Assembly (NCBI GenBank): GCA_028753945.1
Contig: JAPNXP010000007.1
Location: 1,736,001-1,800,000 of the forward strand
Direction: 5' to 3'
Length of the DNA stretch: 64,000 nucleotides
DNA from: Hexactinellida sp. DTS-2022
Lineage: Eukaryota; Porifera; Hexactinellida
Part shown: positions 1-13,978 of the stretch, in pieces
How positions within the stretch are numbered: position 1 is the stretch's first letter
Layout: every line of letters starts with the position of its first letter
The notes under the pieces: generated by a model
Told to the model about the DNA's origin: nothing
What the model saw: only the letters and a program-made list of their open reading frames with translations
Databases searched by the model: none
Translations under genes and position numbers: made by a program

Positions 1-3000
1 AATAACCACAGTATATATAGAGATTTTCTTTTGTGCATTGTTTATGACTAATGTATATTTCTTTGTCGGGAACCATTATAACCACTGTTGTTATTCTAGA
101 GAGGTCCTATCCCGCCCGTATATTACTAACATATATTTATTATTCGGGAACCAATATAAACACAGTTGTTATTCTAGGGAGGTGCTGTTGCTGACCGTTC
201 ATGACTAATGTGTATTAATTAGTCAGGAAGCAAAATAACACAGTTGTTATTCTAGAGAGGTTCTGTTGCGTACCGTTTATTTCTAATGTGTATGTCTTAG
301 TCTGGAAGTATAATAAGCACAGATGTAATTCTAGAAAGGTGCTGTTGCGTAACGTTTATTACTAATGTATATGTCTTAGTCTGGAAGTTTAATATGCACA
401 CTTTTTATATCGAGAGTTACTTTTGCGCACCGTATATGACAAATCTATATTTCTGAGTCGGGTAGCATAATAAGGACAGTTGTTTTTCTAGAGAGGTGCT
501 ATTGCGCACCGTTTATGAATAATGTATATTTATTTGTCGGGAACCATTATAACCAATGTGTCTATAATAGAGAGGTGCGTTGGGTTCCGTTCATAACTAA
601 TGTATAGTACTTAGTCGGGAGGCATTATAAGCTCAGTTGGTATTCTAAAGAGGTGCTATTGCGCACAGTTTATCACTAATGTATATCTCTTAGACGGGAA
701 CCATAATAACCACAGTTGTCATCCTAGAGAGGTACTATTGCGCACCGTTTATGACTAATGTTTTCTTCTCATTCGGGAAGCATAATAAGCTCAGTTGTAA
801 TGATTGAGAGTTTATTTTGCACACATTTAATGATTAATGTTTATTTCTTTGTCGTGTCGCATCATATGCACAGTTGAAATTATAGAGAGTTTCTTTTGCT
901 CACCATATGTGACTAATGTATATATATTAGTCGGGAACCATTATAACCGCAGTTGTTATTCTAGAGAGGTGCTGCAGCGTGCCGTTTATGTCTAATGTAT
1001 ATTAAATAGTCGGGAAGCAAAATAACCACAGTTTTTATATATAGAGAGTTTCTGTTGCTCACCATATTTGACTAGTGTATATTTATTAGTCGGGAACCAT
1101 TATAACCACAGTTGTTATTCTAGAGAGGTGCTGCTGCATGCCGTTTATTACTAAACTACATTCCTTAGTAGGGAAGCAAAATATGCACAATTGTTATTCT
1201 AGAGAGGTGCTGTTGCACACCGTTTATTACTAATGAATAATACTAGGTAGGGTAGCATAATAACCACATTTTCAATCTATAGAGAGTTTCTTTTGCACAC
1301 CGTTTATTACTAAACTATATTCCTTAGTCGGGAAGCAAAATATGCACAGTTGTTATTCTAGAGAGGTGCTGTTGCGCACCGTTTATAACTAATGAATAAT
1401 ACTAGGTGGGGAAGCATAATAACCACATTTTCAATCTATAGAGAGTTTCTTTCGCACACCGTTTATTACTAAACTATATTCATTAGTCGGGGAGCAAAAT
1501 ATGCACAGTTGTTATTCTAGAGAGGTACTGTTGCATACCGTTTATTACTAATTAAATATACTAGGTAGGGAAGCATAATGACCACATTTTCAATATATAG
1601 AGAGTTTCTTTTGCACTCCGTTTATGACTAATGTTTATCTCATTTGGAAAGCATAATAAGCACAGTGTTTTTCTAGAGATGTGCTGTTGCGCACCGTTTA
1701 TTTCTAATGTATATGTCTTTGTCTGGAAGTATAATAAGCATAGTTTTTAATATCGAGAATATCTTTTGCGCACCGTTTATTTCTAATGTATATGTCTTAG
1801 TATGGAAGTATAATTAGCACAGTTTTTAATACAGAGAGTTTCTTTTGCGCACCGTATATGACAAATCTATATTTCTGAGTCGGGTAGCATAATAAGGACA
1901 GTTGTTTTTCTAGAGAGGTGCTATTGCGCACCGTTTAAGAATAATGTATATTTATTTGTCGGGAACCATTATAACCAATGTGTCTATAATAGAGAGGTGC
2001 GTTGGGTTCCGTTCATGACTAATGTATATTACTTAGTCGGGACGCATTATAAGCTCAGTTGTTATTCTAGAGAGGTGCTATTGCGCACCGTATATCACTA
2101 ATGTATATCTCTTAGACGGGAACCATAATAACCACAGTTGTCATCCTAGAGAGGTACTATTGCGCACCGTTTATGACTAATGTTTTCTTCTCATTCGGGA
2201 AGCATAATAAGCTCAGTTGTAATGATTGAGAGTTTATTTTGCACACATTTAATGAATAATGTTTATTTCTTTGTCGTGTCGCATCAAATGCACAGTTGAA
2301 ATTATAGAGAGTTTCTTTTGCTCACCATATGTGACTAATGTATATTTATTAGTCGGGAACCATTATAACCGCAGTTGTTATTCTAGAGAGGTGCTGCAGC
2401 GTGCCGTTTATGTCTAATGTATATTAAATAGTCGGGAAGCAAAATAACCACAGTTTTTATATATAGAGAGTTTCTGTTGCTCACCATATTTGACTAGTGT
2501 ATATTTATTAGTCGGGAACCATTATAACCACAGTTGTTATTCTAGAGAGGTGCTGCTGCATGCCGTTTATAACTAAACTATATTCCTTAGTAGGGAAGCA
2601 AAATATGCACAGTTGTTATTATAGAGAGGTGCTATTGCCCACCGTTTATGAGTATTTCTTAGTCGGGAACCATTATAACCACAGTTTTTTTTCTAGGGAG
2701 GTGCTGTTGCACACCGTTTAATACTAAACTATATTCCTTATTCGGCAAGAATAATAACCACAGTATATATAGAGATTTTCTTTTGTGCATTGTTTATGAC
2801 TAATGTATATTTCTTTGTCGGGAACCATTATAACCACTGTTGTTATTCTAGAGAGGTCCTATCCCGCCCGTATATTACTAACATATATTTATTATTCGGG
2901 AACCAATATAAACACAGTTGTTATTCTAGGGAGGTGCTGTTGCTGACCGTTCATGACTAATGTGTATTAATTAGTCAGGAAGCAAAATAACACAGTTGTT

Positions 3001-4390
3001 ATTCTAGAGAGGTTCTGTTGCGTACCGTTTATTTCTAATGTGTATGTCTTAGTCTGGAAGTATAATAAGCACAGATGTAATTCTAGAAAGGTGCTGTTGC
3101 GTAACGTTTATTACTAATGTATATGTCTTAGTCTGGAAGTTTAATATGCACACTTTTTATATCGAGAGTTACTTTTGCGCACCGTATATGACAAATCTAT
3201 ATTTCTGAGTCGGGTAGCATAATAAGGACAGTTGTTTTTCTAGAGAGGTGCTATTGCGCACCGTTTATGAATAATGTATATTTATTTGTCGGGAACCATT
3301 ATAACCAATGTGTCTATAATAGAGAGGTGCGTTGGGTTCCGTTCATAACTAATGTATAGTACTTAGTCGGGAGGCATTATAAGCTCAGTTGGTATTCTAA
3401 AGAGGTGCTATTGCGCACAGTTTATCACTAATGTATATCTCTTAGACGGGAACCATAATAACCACAGTTGTCATCCTAGAGAGGTACTATTGCGCACCGT
3501 TTATGACTAATGTTTTCTTCTCATTCGGGAAGCATAATAAGCTCAGTTGTAATGATTGAGAGTTTATTTTGCACACATTTAATGATTAATGTTTATTTCT
3601 TTGTCGTGTCGCATCATATGCACAGTTGAAATTATAGAGAGTTTCTTTTGCTCACCATATGTGACTAATGTATATATATTAGTCGGGAACCATTATAACC
3701 GCAGTTGTTATTCTAGAGAGGTGCTGCAGCGTGCCGTTTATGTCTAATGTATATTAAATAGTCGGGAAGCAAAATAACCACAGTTTTTATATATAGAGAG
3801 TTTCTGTTGCTCACCATATTTGACTAGTGTATATTTATTAGTCGGGAACCATTATAACCACAGTTGTTATTCTAGAGAGGTGCTGCTGCATGCCGTTTAT
3901 TACTAAACTACATTCCTTAGTAGGGAAGCAAAATATGCACAATTGTTATTCTAGAGAGGTGCTGTTGCACACCGTTTATTACTAATGAATAATACTAGGT
4001 AGGGTAGCATAATAACCACATTTTCAATCTATAGAGAGTTTCTTTTGCACACCGTTTATTACTAAACTATATTCCTTAGTCGGGAAGCAAAATATGCACA
4101 GTTGTTATTCTAGAGAGGTGCTGTTGCGCACCGTTTATAACTAATGAATAATACTAGGTGGGGAAGCATAATAACCACATTTTCAATCTATAGAGAGTTT
4201 CTTTCGCACACCGTTTATTACTAAACTATATTCATTAGTCGGGGAGCAAAATATGCACAGTTGTTATTCTAGAGAGGTACTGTTGCATACCGTTTATTAC
4301 TAATTAAATATACTAGGTAGGGAAGCATAATGACCACATTTTCAATATATAGAGAGTTTCTTTTGCACTCCGTTTATGACTAATGTTTAT
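1..4390. repeat. Higher-order duplication inside the satellite
   Basis: Bases 1-1638 recur at 2753-4390 (offset 2752) with no difference in the lines I compared; the match ends sharply at 1638/4390. A second, less perfect copy relates 421-1213 to 1843-2635 (offset 1422). Bases 1639-1890 match about 5808-6060. The array therefore grew by block duplications of 0.25-1.6 kb on top of the 79-bp unit. An assembly duplication could also produce the near-perfect copy. Confidence 0.9.
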
Positions 4391-6213
4391 TTCTTAGTCG
4401 GGTAACATAATAAGGACAGTTGTACTCTAGAGAGGTGCTATTGCGCACAGTTAATGACTAATCTTTATTTCTCAGTCGGAAAGCATAATAAGCACAATTG
4501 TTATTCTACAGATGTGCTGTTGCACACTGATTATGACTAATGTATATATATTGTTCGGGAACCATAATAACCACAGTTGTTATTCTCGAGAGGTGCTGTT
4601 GCGGACCGTTTATTACTAATGTATAAGTCTTTGTCTAGAAGTATAATAAGCACAGTTTTTAATATAGAGTTTCTTTTGCGCACGGTATATGACAAATCTA
4701 TATTTCTTTGTTTGGATAGCATAATATGGACAGTTGTTCTTCTAGAGAGGTGGTATTGCGCAAAGTTTATGACTAATCTGTATTTCTCAGTGGGAAGCAT
4801 AATAAGCACAATTGCATATTTAGAGAGGTGCTGTTGCGTACCGTTTATGACTAATGTATATTACTTATTGGGAAGCAATATAAGCACAGTTGTTATTCAG
4901 GAGAGGTGCTGTTGCCCACCGTTTTTGACAAAGGTATATTTATTAGTCGGAAAACATAATAACCACAGTTGCTATTCTAGAGAGGTGCATTTGCGCACCG
5001 TTTATTACTAATGTATATGTCTTTGTCTGGAAGTATAATAAGCACAGTTTTTAATATAGAGGGTTTCTTTTTCGCACCGCATATGACAAATCTATATTTC
5101 TTAATCGGGTAGCATAATTAGGACAGTTGTTCTTCTCGAGAGGTGCTATTGCGCACCGTTTATGACTAATCATTATTTCTCAGTCGAAAGCTTAATAAGC
5201 GCAGTGTTTTTCTAGAGAGGTGCTGTTGCGTACTGTTTATGAATAATAAAAATAAATTAGTCGGGAAGTAAAATAACCACAGTTTATATATATTGAGTTT
5301 CTTTTGCGCACCATTTATAACTAATGTATCTTTCTTAGTCGGGAACCATTATAACCACAGTTGTTATTCTAGAGAGGTGCTATTGTGCACCGTTTATTAC
5401 AAATGTATATTTCTTAGTCGGGAACCATTATAACCACAGCTGTTATTCTAGAGAGGTGAGGTTGCGTACCGTTTATGACTAATGTATATTAATTTGTCGG
5501 GAACCATAATAACAACAGTTGTTATATATATAGAGTTTCTTTTGCGCACCGTATATGACAAATCTATATTTCTCAGTCGGGTTGCATAAGAAAGACAGTT
5601 GTTCTTCTCGAGAGGTGCATTTGCGCACCGTTTATGAGTAATAATTATTTCTCATTTGGAAAGCATAATAAGCACGGTCTTTTTCTAGAGAGGTGCTGTT
5701 GCGTACCCTTTGTGTCTAATGTATATAAATTAGTGGGGAAGCATAATAATCTCAGTTGTTATTCTCGAGTGGTGCTATTGCGCACCGTTTATGACTAATA
5801 ATTATTTCTCATTTGGAAAGCATAATAAGCACAGTGTTTTTCTAGAGATGTGCTGTTGCGCACCGTTTATTTCTAATGTATATGTCTTTGTCTGGAAGTA
5901 TAATAAGCATAGTTTTTAATATCGAGAATATCTTTTGCGCACCGTTTATTTCTAATGTATATGTCTTAGTATGGAAGTATAATTAGCACAGTTTTTAATA
6001 CAGAGAGTTTCTTTTGCGCACTGTATATGACAAATCTATATTTCTTAGTCGGGTAGCATAATAAGGACAGTTGTTATTCGAGAGAGGTGCTGTTGCGTAC
6101 CGTTTATGACTAATATAGAGAGTTTCTTATGTTCAACGTTTATGACTAATGTATATTTCTTATTCGGGGAGCTTTATAAGCACCGTTGTCAATATAGAGA
6201 GTTTCTTTTGCTC
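1..6213. repeat. Satellite array, ~79-bp monomer
   Basis: Continuous degenerate tandem repeat. Each unit has a 'cgggaaccat/cgggaagcat' block, then 'cacagttgttattctagaga', then 'ggtgctgttgcgcaccg', then 'tttatgactaatgtatat'. Successive 'cggg' blocks at 68, 146 and 225 give a period of 78-79 bp. The array stops at a Tigger-like MITE near 6215 and runs off the left window edge. Open frames here, such as 4577-5011, only translate the monomer and are not genes. No monomer-internal gene or promoter was seen. Confidence 0.95.
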
Positions 6214-6214
6214 A

Positions 6215-6323
6215 CAGTCAACTCCGCTTAATAGAGCCACCGGTTAATCGGTTTCTCCGCTTAATCGGGTCAAAACAACCTTTTCCCGAGGTGGCTCTTT
6301 TGGAGTTGTGGCGGAGTTGACTA
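6215..6323. mobile_element. Tigger/pogo-like MITE, family 1
   Basis: Begins CAGTCAACTCCGCTTAAT and ends with the inverse 'gcggagttgacta'; the inner part repeats 'taatcgggtcaaaacaacc'. It is related to 19294-19462. The right terminus is mutated (CTA for CTG). It marks the end of the satellite. Confidence 0.75.
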
Positions 6324-6650
6324 TAGTTCGAATCTTTCTGAATTCTTGGGAAACTTAAGTCCACTTGTATGCAAATTTTTAATTTCGATACTGTCTAGTA
6401 CAAGGGTGCCCAACTCGATTTAATTGCGAGCCACATTGGGTTCATCAAATATTTAGGTGGGCCATATAGACCAATTGATAAATTTCAGATTTATTTTTGG
6501 GAGAGATAGGTAGGGTATCCAAAGCGGGGATATCCTTTCGGAAACTTAAGTTTTATTCAAGATATTTTGGAGATAAGTAAACTCAGTATCTAAAATTTCA
6601 ATTTTAAACTTAGAATTTTATTAGTTTACATTATACATTGCTAAGGATTA

Positions 6651-6837
6651 CAGTGGAGCCTCCCATAACGGACACTCCAAATAGCGGACAACCTCTAAAT
6701 AACGGACAACCCTCGTGGCACGGATTTATTTATTTAGCATATGTCTAATAGAAAAGCAACCTATAAATAGCGGACAACCTCTAAATAACGGACAACGGTT
6801 CCGGTCCCAAGGTGTCCGTTGTTCAGAGGCTCTACTG
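6651..6837 (+). mobile_element. Tigger-like MITE, family 2, copy 1
   Basis: 187-bp element starting CAGTGGAGCCTCCCATAACG and ending 'cagaggctctactg', flanked by TA on both sides. The interior repeats 'aaatagcggacaacctc'. Nearly identical copies lie at 23589, 38797, 39620 and 63915. TA duplication and CAGT ends are typical of pogo/Tigger elements in the Tc1/mariner superfamily. It is non-coding. Confidence 0.88.
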
Positions 6838-7383
6838 TATTACTAAACACATGAACCTGTCTGGTATTTTAAAATCAATAAGAATCCTCAAAATATCAAA
6901 CAAATTGATATCTGACACTCAATATGAATGTAATCGAATTGTGGTTAGGAATTGACGTGAAGAAATTTTAAATATTACAAAGTGTAAAGTTTTATTGCAG
7001 ATTTGCGGGGGCCGTATTTTGGGCCCCCTGGTCTAGTAAGCTAACCTTCGTAGAATCATGTGTATGCACCGAAAAGATAGATTCAAATCGTGATATAACT
7101 CTGTAATGGTTCTTATGCCACAAAGGCATGATCTTTTGACGAAGCTGCTTGCGATTTCTCTGGAATAAGAATTTTGACAGTTATTCCCAGATAGAATCAT
7201 GTTTTCGCCAATTGCAAAGCTTTAATTGTGATTCAATCACTTGAATATTATCGCCTAATTTGAAAAGCGAACTAAAGAATCTTTCGGAATGGTGCATATT
7301 TGAGGATGAATAGCTTCATCTATAAAAATGAATATATTTGTTGAATTAAGGATTAATTAGCTCAACATTCTATTACGTACATG

Positions 7384-8966
7384 CGTGACCTTTGTTAAAT
7401 AAGGCCAATTCACGACTTAAAAAAATTGGACCATGGATGAGTTCGAAGTCCATTGTAAAATAGAGGGTACTTTTTTATCTAGATTATTAGTAATGGTAGA
7501 CCTGAAATATAACTTGCAACTTTATGGGAACATCCCATAGGCGCCCAACTTGCCATTCTGGGATGGGGCTCCCATCTCGAGATTTTTTCTGGGATGGGTA
7601 TGTATGGTTTTCCATCACGAGAATTTGTAGGATGGAGGAAATCTACGCTTTCTTACAAAGACAATTAATGAGATAGAATGGTCGATTTCAGGAAATCAAA
7701 CATAAAGCAACATTTAATATATTACCATTTCTAAATATACTTAAGATGCGATTTATCCAAATCAGAAAGAAAATTTGATTCGGACATTTTTTTAACCTTT
7801 TTGACGTCTCGAAAGGTCAAAATCGCAGTCATTTGGTAAAAGAAATCCGCAATATTTCTTGGGAGTGACCTTTGTCTACCTTAGCATATCTCAAAAAGTA
7901 TAAGTCGTAGAGAAAAAAAAAAAAATCCTTATCAGTTGTTCTTGTGATTACGCCGTGTCGATTTCAACTTTAATTAATGCAAAATTATAGAGTTGATAAT
8001 TATATAATGCCAAAATTCTGATAAAATCGATTTATTATTTGAAAATCTATAGAAAAAAAGAATTAAATCGATATCGTAAATTCTGTGTGGCATAATCACT
8101 TCTAATAATAGAGTTGAGTTAAACTTGCACTATAATAGAACTTGCGCCAAATAGAGTAAATATAGCTAGAATTTATATTGGCTAAGATGGATTCATTATT
8201 AGGCTATTTTAAGCTATTGATAACTAATTTAAATTTTCATTTTAGAGAATTGTGGTAATACTGTTATATATTCCTTTTAAATATTAGCTCAAGTCAAGTG
8301 AGTCCCAACCCCGACATTTTGGAAACTTGGGCGCCACTGCATCCGAACATGATATCAAGGTATACATAGCACATTCAAAATTGTAATACAGTATGTCATC
8401 ATTTGATGGTGTAATCGTCAATTTTCGCGCGAATTATAATCTTTTTAAAGCCTGCTTTTAACATAGTTAAACGCTTTATAAATGTTCATCATTGGTACAG
8501 TGATACCCAGATCAAAATAAATAAAATATATCGAAATTAGAAATGGAATGTTGACACATTCTTCGGTTGCGAGGCAAATGTATATTTCCTAAATGAGCCC
8601 TAACTCCAAAACTATAAATGTTATGTAAACTAGACTAGTGCTAATCTGTCCGCTATAGGTGACTTCCTATTCATAGAAGTACATTATATATGCCTAAATT
8701 AATATTTTTTGAATTTATGAGCTCATACCATATACGGAATACGAGTTAATTAACTCTTAAAATGAAAAATTATTAAAGTTTGGCATATAAAATGTACTAT
8801 CTACGTATGAATAGGAAGTTCCCATAAAGTTACAAGTTATATTTCAGGTCTATCATCACTAATAATCGAGATAAAAAAGTACCCTCTATTTTACAATGGA
8901 CTTCGAACTCATCCATGTTCCAATTTTTTTAAAGTCGTGAATTGGCCTTATATAACGAAGGTCACG
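7384..8966. mobile_element. Long-TIR foldback element FB-A, copy 1
   Basis: Inverted ends of about 165 bp: 'cgtgacctttgttaaataag' at the left and the inverse 'cttatataacgaaggtcacg' at the right. The shared inner stretch covers 'ttggaccatggatgagttcg'. The interior (8340-8700) matches the arms of the copies at 11137, 16362 and 24345. No transposase frame is present, so it is non-autonomous. The superfamily is not determined. Confidence 0.8.
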
Positions 8967-10733
8967 GTATATGGAATATTTCTCGCCAATGTAAGATCTG
9001 AAGAGTCAACTACGTGTATTTGCTTAATTTGGATATTTTCAATTTTTCGAGGAATTAATAAAAGTGATGGTAATGACGCATTAATAAATATATCAAATTT
9101 TCGTAATTTATCTGTGGTGCAATGTGAGTCATGAGCAATTAAGTGTCAATTTGGATCCACCCAAAATACTCCTGCATGCAAAAAAATACTAATCCATTAT
9201 CTACTTATTGTTTAAAACTAGGTAAGTATAATACAATCTTAAATATATTTAAAGTCAAATATAATAACCAAAGGGGGGTTAAGCTCCTCTCAGTTCCAGA
9301 CCTGGGGTGGGGAGCACTCCCCCCACCCCAGAACTCAAAAATTGAACTGTACCTAGAATACAATACTATCTTTAGGAGGTTTGGTGGGAGTAAATTGGGC
9401 TTGTGCCACAAGAGATTATTACACAAGTTTGTAAATATTTTACTAAAGGTATCGTACGATAAATTCCCCACCCATACATCTGAGAGTAACAATCAAGATC
9501 AACCAGAAGAAGCACACCTCCATCCCGTCTGTGAGTTTTTCAATAATACAGCGGTGACTAGATGGAATTAGTGGAAAATCATCATATTTCAAAACTATTC
9601 ATAATTCATAATTGTTACATAGACAATTGCGCTAAAAGCTCTCTGTCACGCTCGAGACTATTTATAGTTAGTTATATTCAAACACTAAAACAACTCTTCA
9701 CAATGCAAATATTTTCAGGAAACTCATCAGTGTTTCATCCAGACATTTAGGCAAGGGGGGGGGGGGGGCAAAGTAGAGTTTTGGGAATGTGAGGGGCGGC
9801 GGCTTCAGCTTTGATCAATGTATTTTTCAAATCCCAAGGGGGGCTAATCCCCCCCCCCCCCCCCTCCCCCTAAATGAAAGCCGGTTTATGCATTTGATAT
9901 ATTGTCAATATTAATAATATCAAGAAAATATAACTAAAGTAGATTTAATCGTTACCTGATGATATGGACCAGAGTTTGCTTCCATTATGTAAAATTGATG
10001 TAAGTGAAATAAGGAGAAAAACAAGTTGTACGATTTATGAAAAGAAAAAATGATGACAAAAAATAATATAATATAGTAAGGGCATAATATGTTATATTTA
10101 TACTTTACTTAATCACAATAAATTAGCAAATCTATAATGATTGAAGAACAACAATTCATAACGAACAAGTAGTGATTAGTTGGTACAGGGTGTCAATAAT
10201 TTGATGTCCAATCAGATTAATAAGTTTTCATAGAATAGCATATCAATTTCTTAACACCTTGTGAAAGGATATGTTTGTACATATAATGATAATTAATAAA
10301 TAATTGTGATAGAACAAACTTATACAAAGGTGACCAATTTATAATACCAGAATAAGGATAAATTATCCGAGTAATAATAATTAGCTATGAAAATGAAAGA
10401 AAACACCATGAAGTGATATACTATATTGTTGTAAATGTTGCCCACAAAATTTCCTATAGGGAATTTTTATTACAAATTTTGCAACGTCATTGTGGGAAGA
10501 GTAGGAGTGATATGAGTTAACAATTGAATAATTTACAAGCACCATGCTGACTAAAGGAGTCTGCCAAATTTCAGATGAATTAGATAATAAATGAGTAATT
10601 TATTAAGTGTGAAGTTGTGCTCAAATTTGGCTTCACACTTGTAGGAAAATCTATATTATAATTTAAAGTCAAACCTAAAGAAATGGATTAGACCTGTTAT
10701 TACTATATTGGACCATAGTATAATGGTATCAAG
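8967..10733. other. No gene seen; homopolymer-rich MITE relic near 9.75-9.88 kb
   Basis: Short open frames (8937-9134, 9143-9571, 9562-9750) lack recognisable motifs. At 9744-9877 two facing 'catttagg' ends flank a poly-G run and a poly-C run, which looks like a small inverted-repeat element with expanded homopolymers. The text at 9500-9530 ('aaccagaagaagcacac') recurs near 63150, so part of this stretch is an unclassified interspersed repeat. Confidence 0.4.
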
Positions 10734-10889
10734 CAAGGACGCATTAAGGGGGGGTCTATGGGTGCTGCAGCACCAGGGCCTGAAGAGCCCATTAGGGGCC
10801 CACATAGCGTGCCTCTAGAGAGTGTAAGACAAATAGGGGCCCTGAAATTTGGACAGCACCAGGACCCAGACTACTCTTAATGCGGCCTG
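10734..10889. mobile_element. hAT-type MITE with 8-bp duplication GTATCAAG
   Basis: Left end 'caaggacgcattaag', right end 'cttaatgcggcctg', about 45 bp of imperfect inverted ends. It is flanked by exact copies of GTATCAAG at 10726-10733 and 10890-10897. The 8-bp duplication points to the hAT superfamily. It is non-coding and richer in GC than its flanks. Confidence 0.85.
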
Positions 10890-11136
10890 GTATCAAGCAT
10901 ACAGGCCTGACAATAAATGTCATTGTTGGATGGAAACGAAGTCATTGATCAAATTTGACCATTTTTAATTGCATAGTTATTATTTAAATTTGCTCACCAT
11001 ATTTTTCATAATCGGTGAGAATTAATGATTAAAAATAATTTTATACCCTTGTCCTGTCCTGTTTTATTCATTCTATGCCTATTGGATCTGATATTCTAAA
11101 TATTAATTTAGGTCCCGTTATGCAATAACTATATAC

Positions 11137-11930
11137 CTATAGGCGTGACCTTCGATATATAAGGCCTGAGTGCTGGTTTGAACCATGGATTACTTAAAGT
11201 GCATTGAAAAATGGAGAATTGATCTTTATTCCAATAATTAGCGATGATAGAGCTGAAAAGTGTATTATAACTATATAGGAATATGGTATCCAGGTATACA
11301 TAGCACCCTCCAGAATTGTGATATGTCATCATCTGATGACGTTATGGTGCCTAACTTCAATAATCTTTGAGATAATGAGACAATTAACACTTAATTCATT
11401 ATTATGTAATGACTCAATATCTCAAAATTATTGAAGTTAGGCATAGAAAATGTATTGTCGATGAATAGGAAGTTACCTATTCCGGTCAGATCAGTACCAG
11501 CCTAGTTTATATAACATTCATAGTTTTTGAGTTATGGCACATTTAGGAAATATACATTTTCCATGGCAACCGAGGAATGTGTAACATTCCATTTATAATT
11601 TCGATGTATTTTATTCTACTACTTCTGGGTGTAATCATGTTCCAATTTAGAACATTTAGAACGCGTTTAACTAGGTTAAAATTATGCTAGAAAAGCAAGA
11701 TAATTCGAAACCAAAATTACCATAACGTCATCAGATGATGACATATCACAATTCTGGAGGGTGCTATGTATACCTTGACACCATATTCCTATATAGTTAT
11801 AATACACTTTTCAGATCTATCATCGCTAATCATTGGAATAAAGATCAATTCTCCATTTTTCAATGCACTTTAAGTAATCCATGGTTCAAACCAGCACTCA
11901 AGCCTTTTATATCGAAGGTCACGCGATAGG
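11137..11930. mobile_element. Long-TIR foldback element FB-A, copy 2
   Basis: Inverted arms of about 200 bp start at 'ctataggcgtgaccttcg' and end at the inverse near 11930. The arms contain the same 64-67-codon open frame in opposite directions (11332-11129 and 11735-11929), which is an artefact of the inversion. A palindromic centre lies near 11380-11430. It belongs with 7384, 16362 and 24345. Confidence 0.85.
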
Positions 11931-12357
11931 CTATAGTACAACATTAATTAATTAACCAATACAGTCATTGGCGTGGAATTAGCCAAAGTGGGGGGACGGT
12001 CCCCCCTACACAGTGGGAATTTCCAGGGGTGGAAGTGGAAATAGGAAAACTATGCTAGATAAACCTAATGAATTATTATTGACATATAGGTTATCGGTAG
12101 CTACAAACTGAATGGCATTATCAAAAATGATGTACGTAGTCTCCTAAACGTAGTTCGAGACAAATCAAGTTAATTGTCATAAACTATACTTTAGGTTTGT
12201 TAACAATTTTTGTATTGTTCACCCATGATTATTGATTATATTTCTTGAACAAGGTATAATTCTTTCAAAAATCCTAATATATATACCCACGTCGCGCCTT
12301 TTCGCGCATTTAGAATCTATTTAATAAGAATATTACATCACCTAGGTTTTAGAGCTA
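11931..12357. other. No gene or element recognised
   Basis: AT-rich sequence. A short GC patch near 11985-12010 ('ggggggacggtccccc') resembles a stray end of a hAT MITE, but I could not pair it with a second end. Confidence 0.4.
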
Positions 12358-12545
12358 CAGTCGAAATCGGGTTTTTTTGCCACGGGTTTTTTTGCCTTAT
12401 CGGGTTATTTTGCCTCCTTGATTCTCCTTGTTTGTTCATAACCTCATAGAACTGTATATTGTTAAATACGGGTTTTTTTGCGTGTCTGTTTTTTTTGCCT
12501 CTTTTTCCATGCATTTAGGGGGGCAAAAAAACCCAGTTTCGACTG
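12358..12545. mobile_element. TA-flanked MITE, family 'CAGTCGAAATCGGG'
   Basis: Starts CAGTCGAAATCGGGTTTTTT after TA (12356-12357) and ends with the inverse 'acccagtttcgactg' before TA. The interior repeats 'cgggtttttttgcc'. Layout is Tigger/pogo-like; no coding capacity. One copy seen in the window. Confidence 0.82.
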
Positions 12546-13430
12546 TAGTAGACATAGTTTTGACAATATTATTGAGATCTCAGTATGTAAAAGTACGTTT
12601 CCACTAATTTTCCGACAGTTCACTCCCTGCTAAACTTTAATATATCAGTTGACACCGAATAGTTTGATATTAGTCAGATTCTAATTCATTGTAATCCATA
12701 ACTCACTGGATTCGAGTTAAGAAATTCAAAAGCTTCCTTGTTATGCATAAGAAATAATTTTAGTTGAAGAAGTATAATTGGTACTTGAATCACTTATCTT
12801 AATAAATTAAATAATATTAAAAGAAAATATCTGTGGGAAAATTTGGGCGCATCTGGAATTTTGTTTATATTGAAGTTAAATATGTCTACTTAATATTAAA
12901 AACACTAAAAAAAACGCATGAGCCTAGACACGATATTCCCATCACCTTGAAGGAGGCTATGGGCTATGCAAGAATTTATTGTCCGAATCGTATATTTTCC
13001 GTTAGCCACATGCCATAATGAATTTATACTGATATGTTATTATGATATCTAATATATGCATAATTAAACCATGGATATCAGAATATTGAAAGGAGAAGAC
13101 ATTCTCAAGAACAGTGTTCTCAAAATCTGTAATGAAGCATTAGTAACTTTCTATAACCGCAAAATAGAATTCCAATTGTCAATAATCCAATACTTTTAAT
13201 AGTCATAACAACCAAAATATTTCTTAATGAGAATGAAATTATGCATTACTAGGTTAATTGATATTCTGAATTCAGTGGCAACCACGAATTCAAGTTTCAA
13301 GAGAATGATAATTTTATCCTATTTCCACCTAAATTCCCACTGTGTCCTACTGCTCAAGAGTAGCCCCCCCACCCCCACTTTTTGGTTGTGGAACCAGCTT
13401 CCCACGAACATGGATTAAACATTACCTGAA
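12546..13430. other. No gene recognised
   Basis: AT-rich intergenic sequence. Short frames at 12833-13018 and 13227-13418 show no motifs and start in low-complexity sequence. The hAT transposase relic that follows may begin somewhere in the last 200 bp. Confidence 0.4.
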
Positions 13431-13978
13431 TTGCTGAATAGTTTAATTCAACTGCCAAGACCGGATCATCCCTCTTCTATTCATGTGTATATGAATGCAT
13501 GCCACTCGAAGAGGGAGGAATCGGAATTTATCAACCGGAGATCCCACGGAGAAGGAGAAGCTCACACCATGCGGAAAACTCCAGGGAATTGCAATCAAAA
13601 TTCGAAAGGATTCGCCACGGAGTATGGCGATCGAGGAATACTTTGTTGGGCTTTATACTCAAACATTCAAAGCCATTATTGGATCGGTAGAAGCAAGGTA
13701 CAATATATCTCCCACCATCCTTGCAATGGAAGAATATTTAGACACAACCAACGATAAAGAATTTGCAGAAACGAAAGAAGCTATTTCAAAAGTGGCAACA
13801 AACGTAGGTTCCAATTATTTCATACTTGAGATGGAGGTGAAACAATTTCGGCGTTACGAGATGGAAACGAAAACGACCCGGCAACAAATGCCGAAGAAAT
13901 TGGAATTAAACTGTTTAAAATACGGCTCTGTGCTGCGTTCTTCAGACACTATCACGTGTAGTGCAACTTATTTTACTA

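Noticed and set aside
4577..5011. 144-codon open frame
   Set aside because: It only translates the 79-bp satellite monomer; the repeated residues follow the repeat.
11129..11929. Paired 64-67-codon frames
   Set aside because: Mirror images from the FB-A inverted arms.
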